A program made the position numbers and the translations under genes. A stretch of 64,000 bases of DNA, taken from the NCBI GenBank assembly GCA_000434735.1, contig FR881281.1, positions 1 through 64,000 on the forward strand, written 5' to 3'. The DNA is from Bacteroides sp. CAG:530. GTDB lineage: Bacteria > Bacteroidota > Bacteroidia > Bacteroidales > Bacteroidaceae. Below the pieces are notes generated by a model. It did not search any database. It was not told where the DNA came from and worked only from the letters and a program-made list of their open reading frames with translations. Position 1 is the stretch's first letter. Every line of letters starts with the position of its first letter. Of this stretch, positions 9,656 through 19,324 are shown piece after piece.

Positions 9656-10423
9656 TTAACGTATAATGCCCAATTTAGAGTTTTCTACAAACTCAATAAT
9701 ATGCTCTATCTCTGGGCTTGACGGTATCTGCTCACGAATACGCTGCACGGCGTCTTGCTGAGAAGTATTCGCCTTATACAATATACGATATGCCTGTGCG
9801 ATGTGTTTGATTATTGTAGACGAAAATCCACAATGCTCTAACACCATCGTATTGATGCTATAGAATGAAATAGGTTCATGAGCCGCTACTATATAAGGAG
9901 GTATGTCTTTGATAAAACGGCATCCGCCCTGCACCGCAGCATAGCTACCCAAACGAGTATTGCCCTGCATAAGTACATTCGAAGTCAGCATAGCGCAATC
10001 TTCTATAATGCAATTGCCCGATACCTGCGAACCATTACCAATGATACACTTATTACCTACTTCCACATCGTGCGACAAGCGGGCACCGGTCATAATAAAA
10101 TTACCGCTGCCTATCTTAGTAGCATGACCGGGGAATGTTCCGCGAATAATGACAGCATTTTCACGAATTACATTATTGTCTCCAATAATAGCCAAAGTGT
10201 CATCGCCTTTATAAGCGAAATCTTGAGGGTCGGCTGCAATAACCGCCCCCTGATACACCTTGTTTCCATTACCCATGCGTGTGCCGCTCATCAAGCTGGC
10301 ATACGGCATAATCTCATTGTCATCGCCTATCTCAACGTTCTTGTCGATATAGGCAAATGGATGAACTGTTACGTTCTTCCCGAGCTTAGCTGACGGGTCA
10401 ACGTATGCTAAAGGACTAATCAT
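9656..10423 (-). CDS. LpxA-like acyl-ACP--UDP-GlcNAc acyltransferase (likely divergent paralogue)
   Basis: This 255-residue left-handed beta-helix protein has hexapeptide repeats through about residue 190, then the helical C-terminal domain of LpxA (SSTIIKHIAQAYRILYK). LpxA adds the first 3-hydroxyacyl chain of lipid A in the cytoplasm. The general-base histidine is present in the SHDVEVG segment (E. coli His125 equivalent). The residue matching E. coli His122 is Arg, and the MTAVHQF segment is replaced by VLMQGNTRLG, so acyl length or substrate may differ. It sits 25 bp after the outer-membrane factor gene and before tetR, not with lpxD/lpxC. It may be a second LpxA; a canonical copy elsewhere cannot be seen from here. 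Confidence 0.87.
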   Translation of the reverse strand: MISPLAYVDPSAKLGKNVTVHPFAYIDKNVEIGDDNEIMPYASLMSGTRMGNGNKVYQGAVIAADPQDFAYKGDDTLAIIGDNNVIRENAVIIRGTFPGHATKIGSGNFIMTGARLSHDVEVGNKCIIGNGSQVSGNCIIEDCAMLTSNVLMQGNTRLGSYAAVQGGCRFIKDIPPYIVAAHEPISFYSINTMVLEHCGFSSTIIKHIAQAYRILYKANTSQQDAVQRIREQIPSSPEIEHIIEFVENSKLGIIR

Positions 10424-10448
10424 AGTGTTTCTATATATTAGAGGTTAA

Positions 10449-11831
10449 TTATTCTCTTCCGCCGCCTACAGCACTATACAGGTTGATAACAGCCTGAATA
10501 CGCTGGAAATTGTCGGCTACTTCGCTCAACTGTGCACTGAGCAGACTTTGCTGTGAAGTAAGCACTTCCAGATAAGTAGCCGATGCGCTTTGGAACAACG
10601 CCTTAGTAGCGATAACGGCTTTGTTGAGCTGTTCTACACGTACCTTATCGTTTTCGAGCTTCTTATTCTGACAGTCGAACAAGAACAGAGCGTCGCTAAC
10701 TTCCTTACCAGCTTTCAAGATAGTCTGCTGATAGTTCATCTGAGCAATCTTCTCTTCTGCCTTAGTCACCTTCAAGTTAGCGATAAGCTTACCCTTGTTG
10801 AAGATAGGCTGAGCCAAAGAAGCCATAGCCTGCATCAAGAACACACCCGGATTAGATACTGAGATATTAGAACCGTTAGTCCATCCTGCAGTACCAGTAA
10901 TGGTAAGTCCTGGATAGAACGCTGCGCGTGCCTGATTAGTTGAATAATAAGCGGCAGCCAAAGTCATCTCAGCCATCTTCACGTCCGGACGGTTTTCGAG
11001 CAACTGCAAAGGAACACCTGCCATCAGCTTTTCGGGCATTACCTGCTCATCGAGTGTAGTACGCTCTATAGTCTGAGGTGCTCTACCCAACAAGATAGCC
11101 AATGAGTTTTCGGTCTCGCGTACCTGGCGCTTCAAGTCAATCAATGAAGCGTCTACCTGATTGCTGGCAGCACGCATCTGTGCTACGCCTGCTTCAGTAG
11201 TCATACCGGCAGTCTTCATAGCCTCCATTACGCGTACATTCTCCTTGTAGATATCAGAAGTCTCTGTAGTGATAGCCACCTGACGGTCGAGCATCAGCAA
11301 TGAATAGTAGATATTGGCGATGCCGCATATGATAGACGAGCGTACAGCCTGCTGAGAATACTGACTCTTCTGGTAAGCTACTTTCTGTCCACGCTTGCTG
11401 TTCAGAATCTTACCGAACAAATCGAACTCCCAACTTGCTACTGCAGGAAGCGTATAAGCCTTTACGTAGTTACCGTCATCCATGCTGGTAGCAGTTCCCT
11501 GCGGAGCTATGTTAATAGACGGCAAGTAAGACAACTTAGCGGAAGTAAGCATAACCTTAGCTTCTTTCACTCTCAATGCAGCTGCCTGCACATCTACATT
11601 GTTATTCAATCCTTCTTCTATCAAAGCCTGCAATTTGGCGTCGCGGAATACTTCCTTCCACGGAAGATTTCCCATGTTGGTTGTATCAGATGCCAAGGTA
11701 TCTGTAGCCGATGCCGGATCGCGATAGATGCCCGAAGTTGTTATAGCTTCAGGTCTATCATAAGCTTTGTAAATGTGGCAGCTGCTCATCATGGCAGCTA
11801 CACACATTACTCCTATTATCTGTTTCTTCAT
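10449..11831 (-). CDS. RND efflux outer-membrane factor (TolC/OprM/NodT-type lipoprotein)
   Basis: This 460-residue outer-membrane channel completes a tripartite pump. It has a lipoprotein signal (lipobox MSSC, Cys at about 18) and two internally repeated OEP domains rich in long helices, with the LLENRPDVKMAEMTLAAAYY segment typical of the OprM/NodT branch. It starts 9 bp after the pump gene, so it is co-transcribed with acrA and acrB homologues. Confidence 0.94.
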   Translation of the reverse strand: MKKQIIGVMCVAAMMSSCHIYKAYDRPEAITTSGIYRDPASATDTLASDTTNMGNLPWKEVFRDAKLQALIEEGLNNNVDVQAAALRVKEAKVMLTSAKLSYLPSINIAPQGTATSMDDGNYVKAYTLPAVASWEFDLFGKILNSKRGQKVAYQKSQYSQQAVRSSIICGIANIYYSLLMLDRQVAITTETSDIYKENVRVMEAMKTAGMTTEAGVAQMRAASNQVDASLIDLKRQVRETENSLAILLGRAPQTIERTTLDEQVMPEKLMAGVPLQLLENRPDVKMAEMTLAAAYYSTNQARAAFYPGLTITGTAGWTNGSNISVSNPGVFLMQAMASLAQPIFNKGKLIANLKVTKAEEKIAQMNYQQTILKAGKEVSDALFLFDCQNKKLENDKVRVEQLNKAVIATKALFQSASATYLEVLTSQQSLLSAQLSEVADNFQRIQAVINLYSAVGGGRE

Positions 11832-11840
11832 TATTGTATC

Positions 11841-14800
11841 TTATCTTTTAATCTGATTTGGAGAATATTGTTCAATCTCAGATTTCACTTCGCTTTCGTC
11901 CAAGCTATCCCATTCTATAGGTTTGAATTTCTCTTGCAACCACTGGAATACTACGAACAGAACCGGAACGATGAAGATCTGGAATATCATACCAATCAAC
12001 ATACCGCCGATGGCAGAAGCACCCAAAGTACGGTTTCCGTGAGCACCTACACCCATAGCCAACATCAACGGAATCAAACCGATAATCATGGCCAATGAGG
12101 TCATCAAGATTGGTCGCAGACGGGCTGCGGCACCAAGCACGGCTGCCCAAGAAATACTCATGCCTTGTTTACGACGGTCGAGGGCGAACTCTACAATCAA
12201 GATGGCGTTCTTAGCAAGCAGACCCATCAACATAATCAACGCAATCTGCATATAGATATCGTTTGACATGGTTCCCAAAATCATCTTCAGTGCCGGGATG
12301 CTACCCAATGCGGCAAATCCGTTAACGAAGATAAAGCTACCCATCAAACCGAATGGTACTGAAAGCAATACTGCCAACGGAAGGATGTAACTTTCATACT
12401 GGGCACTAAGCAACAAGTATACGAATACGAAGCAGAGGATAAAGATCAATCCTGTAGCGCTGCCGCTTGAGCTTGCCTCTTCACGCGCCATACCACCCAA
12501 TTCGTATGAGAAACCTGCCGGCAAGTTTGCCTTAGCTACTTCTGAAATAGCCTGCAATGCCTGACCTGAAGTATAACCTGATGCCGGGGCAACCATCACC
12601 TTAATAGATGTATAAAGGTTGAATCGGCTGATGATATCAGGACCGTATACTTTCTTCAAGCTTACGAACTGAGTAATAGGAGCCATCTCATTGCCGTTAC
12701 GTATCTTAATGCTATTCAGTGATTCCAAGTTCTTTGTAGCGTCTGGTTCTGCCTGAATCATTACACGATACATCTTACCGAAACGGTTGAAGTTTGACGC
12801 ATACAGACCACCGAAGTATCCCTGCATGGTAGAAAGGATAGAACTTGGACTTATGCCTGCCTTCTTACAAGCTGCAGCATCGATATCGAGCTGATACTGC
12901 GGGAAGGTAGGGTTAAACGAAGTCTGTGCCGAGTTAATTTCGGGACGTGCTTTCAACTCATCCATATAATCTGTTACAACTTTACGGAAGTGCTCCAAGC
13001 TACCACCGGTTTTATCCTGCATGTTCAACTCGATATCGCTTGATGCCGAGTAACCCGGAATCATAGGAGGAGCAAAGAACAATACCTGTGCGTCTTTGAT
13101 GACTTTCTGCGCACGCATAAACAATGAAATGTACACCATATCGGCACTCTGCATTACAGAACGTTCTTCCCATGGTTTCAGTTTGATGATGACTGAACCG
13201 TAACCCGGTCCCTGACCACCGATGAAGCTATATCCTGAGATGATAGTACGCGACTGTACAGCTGGGTCGGCAGCTACAAGGCTGTCTACACGAGCCAATA
13301 TTTCTTCAGCACGTTCTTGTGATGTTCCAGGAGGCAATGTCACAGCACCCATGATAGTACCTGTATCTTCAGTAGGCACCATTCCGGTAGGAGTTACTTT
13401 CATGAAGAATACCAACAGTACGATAGAGCCTGCTACCAAGCCGAACGATAACCATTTTTTATGGATAAAGAATACTACACGTTTCTTATATTTCTTCAAG
13501 ACTGAATCGTAAGCAGCGTTAAATGAAGTGTGGAAACGATCTACCCACGACATTTTCTTCTCGCCACCGTGACCGTCTGTAGAATGAGGTTTCAAGAACA
13601 AGGCACACAATGCAGGCGACAAAGTCAACGCGTTCAACGCAGAGAAACCGATTGAAATAGCCATGGTCAAACCGAACTGACGGTAGAATGTACCTGATGT
13701 ACCACCCATGAAACTTACGGGGATAAACACAGACATCATGACGAGGGTAATAGAAACGATGGCACCACCCAATTCGCTCATGGCATCGATAGAAGCCTCA
13801 CGAGCAGATTGGTATCCCTGGTCCAACTTGGCATGCACACCCTCGACGACCACAATAGCATCGTCCACCACAATCGCAATGGCAAGCACCATCGCCGAAA
13901 GAGTAAGCAAGTTAACGCTAAAGCCGATAAGCTTGAGGACGAAGAATGTACCAATCAACGCTACCGGGATGGCGATAACCGGAATCAAAGTAGAGCGGAA
14001 GTCCTGCAAGAAGATGTATACCACCAATACCACAAGGATAAAGGCTTCGAGCAAGGTCTTGATAACCTCGTGGATAGAAGCGAACAAGAAGTCGTTGGCA
14101 CTCTGCGCAATGTTTATATCCATTCCGGCCGGCAATGATTCTTTTGCCTTATCCAATACCTGTTCCAAGTTCTGAATAGTCTCGGTAGCATTGGTACCTG
14201 CCATCTGGAATACGATAGAAGAAACCGCTTTATGTCCGTTTACCTTATTACTAAATGCGTAAGATACACGTCCCAATTCCAAACGAGCGATATCGCCTAA
14301 ACGAAGAATCTGTCCGTCGGGAAGCGCCTTAATAACGATATTCTCGAATTCTTTCTCTTCCTGCAAACGTCCTTTGTAACGCAGTGTGTACTGATAAGTC
14401 TGATGACCGCGCTCGCCCAACTGACCCGGAGCAGCCTCGATGTTCTGTTCTGCCAATGCAGCCGAAACATCCGAAGGAATAAGGTTATACTGAGCCATCA
14501 CGTCGGGCTTCAACCAAACACGCATAGAGTAGTCACCACCCATCACCATGGCATCACCTACACCCTTTACACGCTTGATTTCAGGCACGATGTTGATGTT
14601 CATGTAGTTTTCGATGAACTGCGTACTATACTTATCTTCGGTATCCACCAAAGAGAAAATCAACAACATTGAGTTCTGACGCTTCTGGGTAGTCACACCG
14701 ATACGAGTAACTTCGGCAGGCAGCAAACCTTGAGCCATAGACACACGGTTCTGAACGTTGACCGCAGCCATATCAGGGTCGGTACCCTGGTTAAAGTAAA

Positions 14801-15077
14801 CACTGATGCTGGCAGAACCATTGTTTGATGCAGAAGACTGAATATACATCATGTTTTCTACACCGTTAATCTGGTCTTCCAACGGAGCGACAACCGAGTT
14901 CAATACGGTCTGCGCATTGGCACCAGTATAAGTTGCGCTTACAGAAACTGTAGGAGGCGCAATGTCCGGATACTGCGTGATAGGCAATGTAGCCAAACCA
15001 ATCACACCCAAGATAACTATCAAGATAGAGATTACCGTTGATAGCACCGGACGGTTAATAAATTTATCTAGTTTCAT
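11841..15077 (-). CDS. RND-family inner-membrane efflux pump (AcrB/HAE1-like)
   Basis: This 1078-residue proton-driven trimeric pump exports hydrophobic or amphiphilic compounds. Seen: the N-terminal FINRPVLSTVISILIVILG helix, the proton-relay helix TM4 (AIAIVVDDAIVVVEGV with the paired aspartates), large periplasmic loops, and the C-terminal LMGLLAKNAILIVEF helix containing the relay lysine. Length is normal for HAE1 pumps. It lies between the membrane fusion protein (59 bp upstream) and the outer-membrane factor (9 bp downstream). Long antisense open frames across it are codon-bias shadows. Confidence 0.97.
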   Translation of the reverse strand: MKLDKFINRPVLSTVISILIVILGVIGLATLPITQYPDIAPPTVSVSATYTGANAQTVLNSVVAPLEDQINGVENMMYIQSSASNNGSASISVYFNQGTDPDMAAVNVQNRVSMAQGLLPAEVTRIGVTTQKRQNSMLLIFSLVDTEDKYSTQFIENYMNINIVPEIKRVKGVGDAMVMGGDYSMRVWLKPDVMAQYNLIPSDVSAALAEQNIEAAPGQLGERGHQTYQYTLRYKGRLQEEKEFENIVIKALPDGQILRLGDIARLELGRVSYAFSNKVNGHKAVSSIVFQMAGTNATETIQNLEQVLDKAKESLPAGMDINIAQSANDFLFASIHEVIKTLLEAFILVVLVVYIFLQDFRSTLIPVIAIPVALIGTFFVLKLIGFSVNLLTLSAMVLAIAIVVDDAIVVVEGVHAKLDQGYQSAREASIDAMSELGGAIVSITLVMMSVFIPVSFMGGTSGTFYRQFGLTMAISIGFSALNALTLSPALCALFLKPHSTDGHGGEKKMSWVDRFHTSFNAAYDSVLKKYKKRVVFFIHKKWLSFGLVAGSIVLLVFFMKVTPTGMVPTEDTGTIMGAVTLPPGTSQERAEEILARVDSLVAADPAVQSRTIISGYSFIGGQGPGYGSVIIKLKPWEERSVMQSADMVYISLFMRAQKVIKDAQVLFFAPPMIPGYSASSDIELNMQDKTGGSLEHFRKVVTDYMDELKARPEINSAQTSFNPTFPQYQLDIDAAACKKAGISPSSILSTMQGYFGGLYASNFNRFGKMYRVMIQAEPDATKNLESLNSIKIRNGNEMAPITQFVSLKKVYGPDIISRFNLYTSIKVMVAPASGYTSGQALQAISEVAKANLPAGFSYELGGMAREEASSSGSATGLIFILCFVFVYLLLSAQYESYILPLAVLLSVPFGLMGSFIFVNGFAALGSIPALKMILGTMSNDIYMQIALIMLMGLLAKNAILIVEFALDRRKQGMSISWAAVLGAAARLRPILMTSLAMIIGLIPLMLAMGVGAHGNRTLGASAIGGMLIGMIFQIFIVPVLFVVFQWLQEKFKPIEWDSLDESEVKSEIEQYSPNQIKR

Positions 15078-15136
15078 TCTGTTTTATACCTTTATTATAC
15101 TGTAATAATGAATGAGATATGCTTTTTACGCAAGGC

Positions 15137-16339
15137 TTAGAAAGCTGTCTTGAAGTTACCATCGTGCTGGTCTTTCAATGCCTGCTGATACTTGGCTTCT
15201 TTCTGAGCTGTAGTAATAGGCTCGATAGTCTGACCGTCTTTCAACTGCTGTACACCTTCTACTACAATCTTATCGCCCGACTTCAATCCGCCTGTTACCA
15301 AGTAAGTCTTACCGTCGTTCAGGTTAGATACGGTAATTTCTGTATGCTTAACTGTATTGTCAGACTGCAACACGAAGACGAATTTCTTGTCCTGAATTTC
15401 CTGAGTAGCCGACTGCGGGATAATGATAACATCGTTCAAAGTGTAAGGGAACATAATGTTAGCCATACCTCCACTGCGCAGAATGTTCTGCTTGTTAGGG
15501 AATACGGCACGCATGCTTACAGAACCTGTAGACTTATCGATTACACCACCTACAGCGTCAATCTTACCTTCTTCGCCGTAGATAGAGCCATCGGCCAACT
15601 GCAACTTAACCGCCGGCATCTTAGCCAACTGTTCTTTAATAGTGCCACCTGCCTTAGTCAAGGCCAACAACTGCTTTTCTGTCATTGAAAAGTATACATA
15701 CATATCGCCAATCTGAGATACTGTAGTAAGAGCAGCACCCGAAGGACCTACCAACGCACCGATACGAGAAGGAATCATACCGATAACACCGTCAGAAGGA
15801 CTTGTTACAGTACAGAATCCCAAGTTCTGCTTAGCGGCAGCGTATGCAGCCTTTGCCTGAGCCAAACCAGCCTGAGCAGTCAAACGATTGTTAATAGCGG
15901 TTTGATATTCAAAATCGCTGATAATCTGCTGATCATGCAACATCTTCTTGTTCTGTTCTGTTTCGGTTATAGTACGAAGACTAGCCTCAGCCGACTTAAC
16001 AGCCGCAGAAGCTTGGTCGAACGCAGCTTTATATTGTGTAGGGTCTATCTGAAAAAGAGCCTGTCCTTTACGTACGGTAGCACCTTCGTCTACACAAAGC
16101 TTCACGATGAAGCCAGATACCTGAGGACGGATTTCAATATCCTGCTTACCCTGAATAGTAGCTGGATATTGCTCTGTCTGAGAGCTGGATGTTACACTTA
16201 CCGCTTCTACAGCGAATTGGTCATCACCCATTTTTCTACCGCCTTGGCCACCGCCACAAGCAGTCAGTACCGACAAGCCCAAAACCATCAGGGCAACTCG
16301 GTGAGAAGTAAATCTTCTGTTTTTGTAGTTCATATTCAT
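15137..16339 (-). CDS. RND efflux membrane fusion protein (AcrA/MexA-like lipoprotein)
   Basis: This 400-residue periplasmic adaptor links pump and outer-membrane channel. It has a lipobox LTAC followed by a glycine-rich linker, a biotinyl-lipoyl half-motif (IRPQVSGFIVKL), an alpha-hairpin (about 95-165), the second lipoyl half (CTVTSPSDGVIG), beta-barrel and membrane-proximal domains. It is first in the operon; a -7 box lies about 110 bp upstream. Confidence 0.95.
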   Translation of the reverse strand: MNMNYKNRRFTSHRVALMVLGLSVLTACGGGQGGRKMGDDQFAVEAVSVTSSSQTEQYPATIQGKQDIEIRPQVSGFIVKLCVDEGATVRKGQALFQIDPTQYKAAFDQASAAVKSAEASLRTITETEQNKKMLHDQQIISDFEYQTAINNRLTAQAGLAQAKAAYAAAKQNLGFCTVTSPSDGVIGMIPSRIGALVGPSGAALTTVSQIGDMYVYFSMTEKQLLALTKAGGTIKEQLAKMPAVKLQLADGSIYGEEGKIDAVGGVIDKSTGSVSMRAVFPNKQNILRSGGMANIMFPYTLNDVIIIPQSATQEIQDKKFVFVLQSDNTVKHTEITVSNLNDGKTYLVTGGLKSGDKIVVEGVQQLKDGQTIEPITTAQKEAKYQQALKDQHDGNFKTAF

Positions 16340-16447
16340 ATTCAGATAATTAATGTTTCCTTTTTCTCCTTAAAAACAGCTGGAATCTATCGGTATTACT
16401 AATACCTACATTGAAAACTTTTCGATACCGCTCAGTTTTTAACGGTG

Positions 16448-16455
16448 CAAAGATA
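16448..16455 (-). promoter_or_regulatory. -7 box of the RND efflux operon
   Basis: The minus strand reads TATCTTTG, matching TAnnTTTG, and implies a leader of about 100 nt before the adaptor gene. A TetR operator is likely nearby but I cannot define one. Confidence 0.5.
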
Positions 16456-16659
16456 AGTATTTTCAATACTCTTACACAACTGTTTAACTAACAATAACCA
16501 TAAAAAAACGGGGTGTTATTACACATAGGCAAAATAATCTGATGAATAGACATTTTTTATCGACCAATTCTTACGGCTCTTTATTATAATCTTATTTAGA
16601 ACAACGCATTGCAAAAGCCGACAATCCGCGAAAGAAAAATCGGCTTATTAAAAGAAAAA

Positions 16660-16747
16660 CTCTATCCCTAGCCTAAGTATATATATTCTTAAGCTAAGTT
16701 TATATATACCTAGGCTAAGTTTATATATCTTTAGGCTAAAGATAGAG
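16660..16747. repeat. Palindrome array A, four cores at a 21-bp period
   Basis: Four cores, TAGCCTAA (16669), TAAGCTAA (16690), TAGGCTAA (16711) and TAGGCTAA (16732), are spaced exactly 21 bp apart and separated by AT-rich TTTATATAT-like sequence. The array is enclosed by inverted arms 16660-16677 and 16730-16747 (15 of 18 positions pair). The same core family and period recur at 54973-55066. It lies between the divergent efflux and malic-enzyme promoters. The rest of the 640-bp gap (16456-16659 and 16748-16858) shows only a weak AAGCCGA/TCGGCTT hairpin at 16615-16646. Confidence 0.85.
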
Positions 16748-16858
16748 AATTGAATAAGAGAAAACAGGTTTTCATTCGCAAAAGAGAGAAGTTTCAATCC
16801 TGACATTCTAAAGTTGCCATAGCCGTACATTTTGGTTATATTACATATTTTTATACGA

Positions 16859-16866
16859 TACTTTTG
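16859..16866 (+). promoter_or_regulatory. Candidate -7 box for the malic enzyme gene
   Basis: TACTTTTG matches TAnnTTTG; a TTTG at 16831-16834 lies 24 bp upstream, somewhat far for a -33 box. A second match occurs at 16920-16927. Confidence 0.4.
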
Positions 16867-16919
16867 TAACATTTATCTTTTTTTGGGAGCTAAAATGCTA
16901 CTATTTATTATTTTATTCC

Positions 16920-16927
16920 TACTTTTG
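16920..16927 (+). promoter_or_regulatory. Second candidate -7 box for the malic enzyme gene
   Basis: TACTTTTG lies 51 bp before the chosen start codon at 16979, a distance closer to other genes in this window. I cannot say which of the two is used. Confidence 0.45.
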
Positions 16928-16978
16928 CGATTCACATTACGATACAATACAAAGAAAACTTTAAACTTATTTATAATT

Positions 16979-19261
16979 ATGGCAAAAATAACCAAAGAAG
17001 CTGCACTGCTTTATCACTCGCAAGGCAGACCAGGAAAAATTGAGGTAATACCAACCAAACCTTACCAAACACAGAGAGACTTGTCGCTGGCTTACTCGCC
17101 AGGTGTAGCCGAGCCATGTCTGGAAATCCAGAAAGACCCGGAAACCGCTTACGACTATACCGATAAAGGTAACTTGGTAGCTGTTATTTCTAACGGCACC
17201 GCAGTATTGGGCTTAGGAGATATAGGCGCATTGAGCGGAAAGCCTGTAATGGAAGGTAAAGGACTGCTTTTTAAAATATATGCCGGAATTGATGTATTCG
17301 ACATAGAAGTAAACGAAAAAGACCCGGATAAATTCATCGAAGCCGTAAAAGCCATCGCTCCTACCTTCGGTGGTATCAATCTGGAAGATATAAAGGCTCC
17401 TGAGTGCTTCAAGATAGAACAGCGTCTGAAAGAAGAACTCGACATTCCGGTTATGCACGATGACCAGCACGGTACTGCCATCATCTCAAGCGCCGGACTG
17501 CTGAACGCCCTCGAAGTAGCGGGAAAGAAGATAGAAGATGTACACATAGTAGTAAACGGAGCCGGAGCTTCGGCTACATCGTGCACTAAATTGTACATAG
17601 CCTTAGGTGCACGCAAAGAGAATATCTTGATGCTAGACAGTAAAGGTGTAATCACTTCCGACCGTGAAAACCTGACTGAAAGCAAGAAGTTCTTCGCTAC
17701 CGACCGCCGCGACGTACATACACTTGAAGAAGCTATCAAGGGCGCTGACGTATTCTTGGGTCTTTCTAAGGGTAACGTACTTACACAGGATATGATACGT
17801 AGCATGGCAAGCCATCCTATCGTATTCGCACTGGCCAACCCTACCCCAGAAATATCTTACGAAGACGCTATGGCTTCACGCCCAGACGTATTGATGTCTA
17901 CCGGACGTTCGGATTATCCTAACCAGATTAATAATGTAATCGGATTCCCATATATATTCCGTGGTGCACTAGATACCCGCGCTACCGCCATCAATGAAGA
18001 GATGAAACTGGCAGCCGTACACGCCATCGCAGCATTGGCAAAGAAGCCCGTGCCCGATGTAGTGAACAACGCTTATCATGTGAACAACTTTACATTCGGT
18101 CCATCTTATTTCATCCCGAAACCAGTAGACCCACGTCTTATTACCGAAGTTTCTATGGCTGTGGCTAAAGCGGCTATGGAATCGGGTGTAGCACGTAAAC
18201 AAATTACCGACTGGTCGGCTTACGAACACCAGTTGCGCGAGTTGATGGGACAAGAAAACAAACTTACCCGCCAACTTTACGCTATGGCTCGCCGCGATCC
18301 GCAACGTGTAGTATTTGCCGAAGGTATTCACCCCAATATGCTGAAGGCTGCCGTAGAAGCAAAAGCTGAAGGTCTGTGCAAACCTATCCTTCTTGGCAAC
18401 GAAGAGCGTATCGAGAAATTGGCTAAAGAACTCGACTTGAGCTTGGAAGGTATAGAAATAGTAAACTTACGCCACGACCGTGAAGCAGAACGTCGTGAAC
18501 GCTATGCTCGTATTCTCTGCGAAAAACGTGCTCGCGAAGGTGCCAACTATCAGGAAGCGAACGATAAGATGTTCGAGCGCAACTACTTCGGTATGATGAT
18601 GGTAGAAACAGGAGACGCTGATGCATTTGTAACAGGACTTTACACCAAGTACTCTAACACTATCAAGGTAGCGAAAGAAGTTATCGGCATCCAGCCGGGA
18701 TACAAGCACTTCGGAACAATGCATATCCTGAACTCTAAGAAAGGTACTTACTTCATTTCGGATACATTGATTAACCGTCACCCCGATACCGATACGCTGA
18801 TAGACATAGCTAAACTTACAGATAAGGCTGTACGCTTCTTCAATCAGGAGCCGGTTATGGCTATGTTGTCGTACTCTAACTTCGGTTCAGACACAGAAGG
18901 AAGCCCTGCCAAGGTACACGAGGCCGTAGCCTATATGCAACAGGAATATCCTGAATTGGCTATCGACGGCGAAATGCAAGTTAAGTTTGCGCTGAACAAC
19001 GCTTTACGCGACGAGAAATATCCGTTTACCCGCCTCAAAGGAAAAGAAGTGAATACGCTGATATTCCCTAACCTTAGCTCGGCCAACTCAACATACCAAC
19101 TCATCCAGAGCATGAGCGACGCCGAAGTATTAGGTCCTATCCAAATGGGTCTTAACAAACCTATTCACTTTACCGACATCGAAAGCTCGGTTCGAGATAT
19201 CGTGAATATCACTGCTATCGCTTGCATCGATGCTATCGTTGCCAAGAAATTAAACAAATAA
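16979..19261 (+). CDS. maeB: NADP-dependent malic enzyme, MaeB-type with phosphotransacetylase-like domain
   Basis: This 760-residue enzyme oxidatively decarboxylates malate to pyruvate and reduces NADP. Residues 1-430 form the malic enzyme part: SLAYSPGVAEPC, the catalytic MHDDQHGTA segment, and the dinucleotide-binding VVNGAGASA. From about 435 (RRDPQRVVFAEG) the protein continues as a phosphotransacetylase-like domain, which in MaeB-type enzymes is regulatory and not needed for decarboxylation. I start at MAKITKEA because the longer frame to 16832 runs through two candidate promoters and begins with unrelated hydrophobic residues. It ends 12 bp before a strong terminator. Confidence 0.95.
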   Translation: MAKITKEAALLYHSQGRPGKIEVIPTKPYQTQRDLSLAYSPGVAEPCLEIQKDPETAYDYTDKGNLVAVISNGTAVLGLGDIGALSGKPVMEGKGLLFKIYAGIDVFDIEVNEKDPDKFIEAVKAIAPTFGGINLEDIKAPECFKIEQRLKEELDIPVMHDDQHGTAIISSAGLLNALEVAGKKIEDVHIVVNGAGASATSCTKLYIALGARKENILMLDSKGVITSDRENLTESKKFFATDRRDVHTLEEAIKGADVFLGLSKGNVLTQDMIRSMASHPIVFALANPTPEISYEDAMASRPDVLMSTGRSDYPNQINNVIGFPYIFRGALDTRATAINEEMKLAAVHAIAALAKKPVPDVVNNAYHVNNFTFGPSYFIPKPVDPRLITEVSMAVAKAAMESGVARKQITDWSAYEHQLRELMGQENKLTRQLYAMARRDPQRVVFAEGIHPNMLKAAVEAKAEGLCKPILLGNEERIEKLAKELDLSLEGIEIVNLRHDREAERRERYARILCEKRAREGANYQEANDKMFERNYFGMMMVETGDADAFVTGLYTKYSNTIKVAKEVIGIQPGYKHFGTMHILNSKKGTYFISDTLINRHPDTDTLIDIAKLTDKAVRFFNQEPVMAMLSYSNFGSDTEGSPAKVHEAVAYMQQEYPELAIDGEMQVKFALNNALRDEKYPFTRLKGKEVNTLIFPNLSSANSTYQLIQSMSDAEVLGPIQMGLNKPIHFTDIESSVRDIVNITAIACIDAIVAKKLNK

Positions 19262-19272
19262 GAATATAACCT

Positions 19273-19317
19273 ACGTGCAAGGGTACTATATATAATGTGT
19301 CCTTGCACGTTTTTTTA
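19273..19317 (+). terminator. Intrinsic terminator of the malic enzyme gene
   Basis: ACGTGCAAGG pairs perfectly with CCTTGCACGT around an 18-nt loop and is followed by seven T residues. Confidence 0.93.
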
Positions 19318-19324
19318 TTTTACT

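Noticed and set aside
9878..10393. 171-codon plus-strand frame
   Set aside because: Antisense to the LpxA-like hexapeptide-repeat gene; its residues show no domain pattern.
13708..14175. Plus-strand open frames inside the pump gene
   Set aside because: They are antisense to a fully conserved AcrB-type sequence and have no family resemblance.
16660..16747. CRISPR array
   Set aside because: Repeat units are only about 10-20 bp, palindromic, and separated by similar AT-rich sequence and not by unique spacers; no cas genes are present.
16832..16978. N-terminal extension of the malic enzyme
   Set aside because: The extra 49 residues are unrelated to the family and overlap two promoter candidates.
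17155..17838. 227-codon minus-strand frame
   Set aside because: Antisense shadow of the malic enzyme gene with low-complexity Ser-rich translation.
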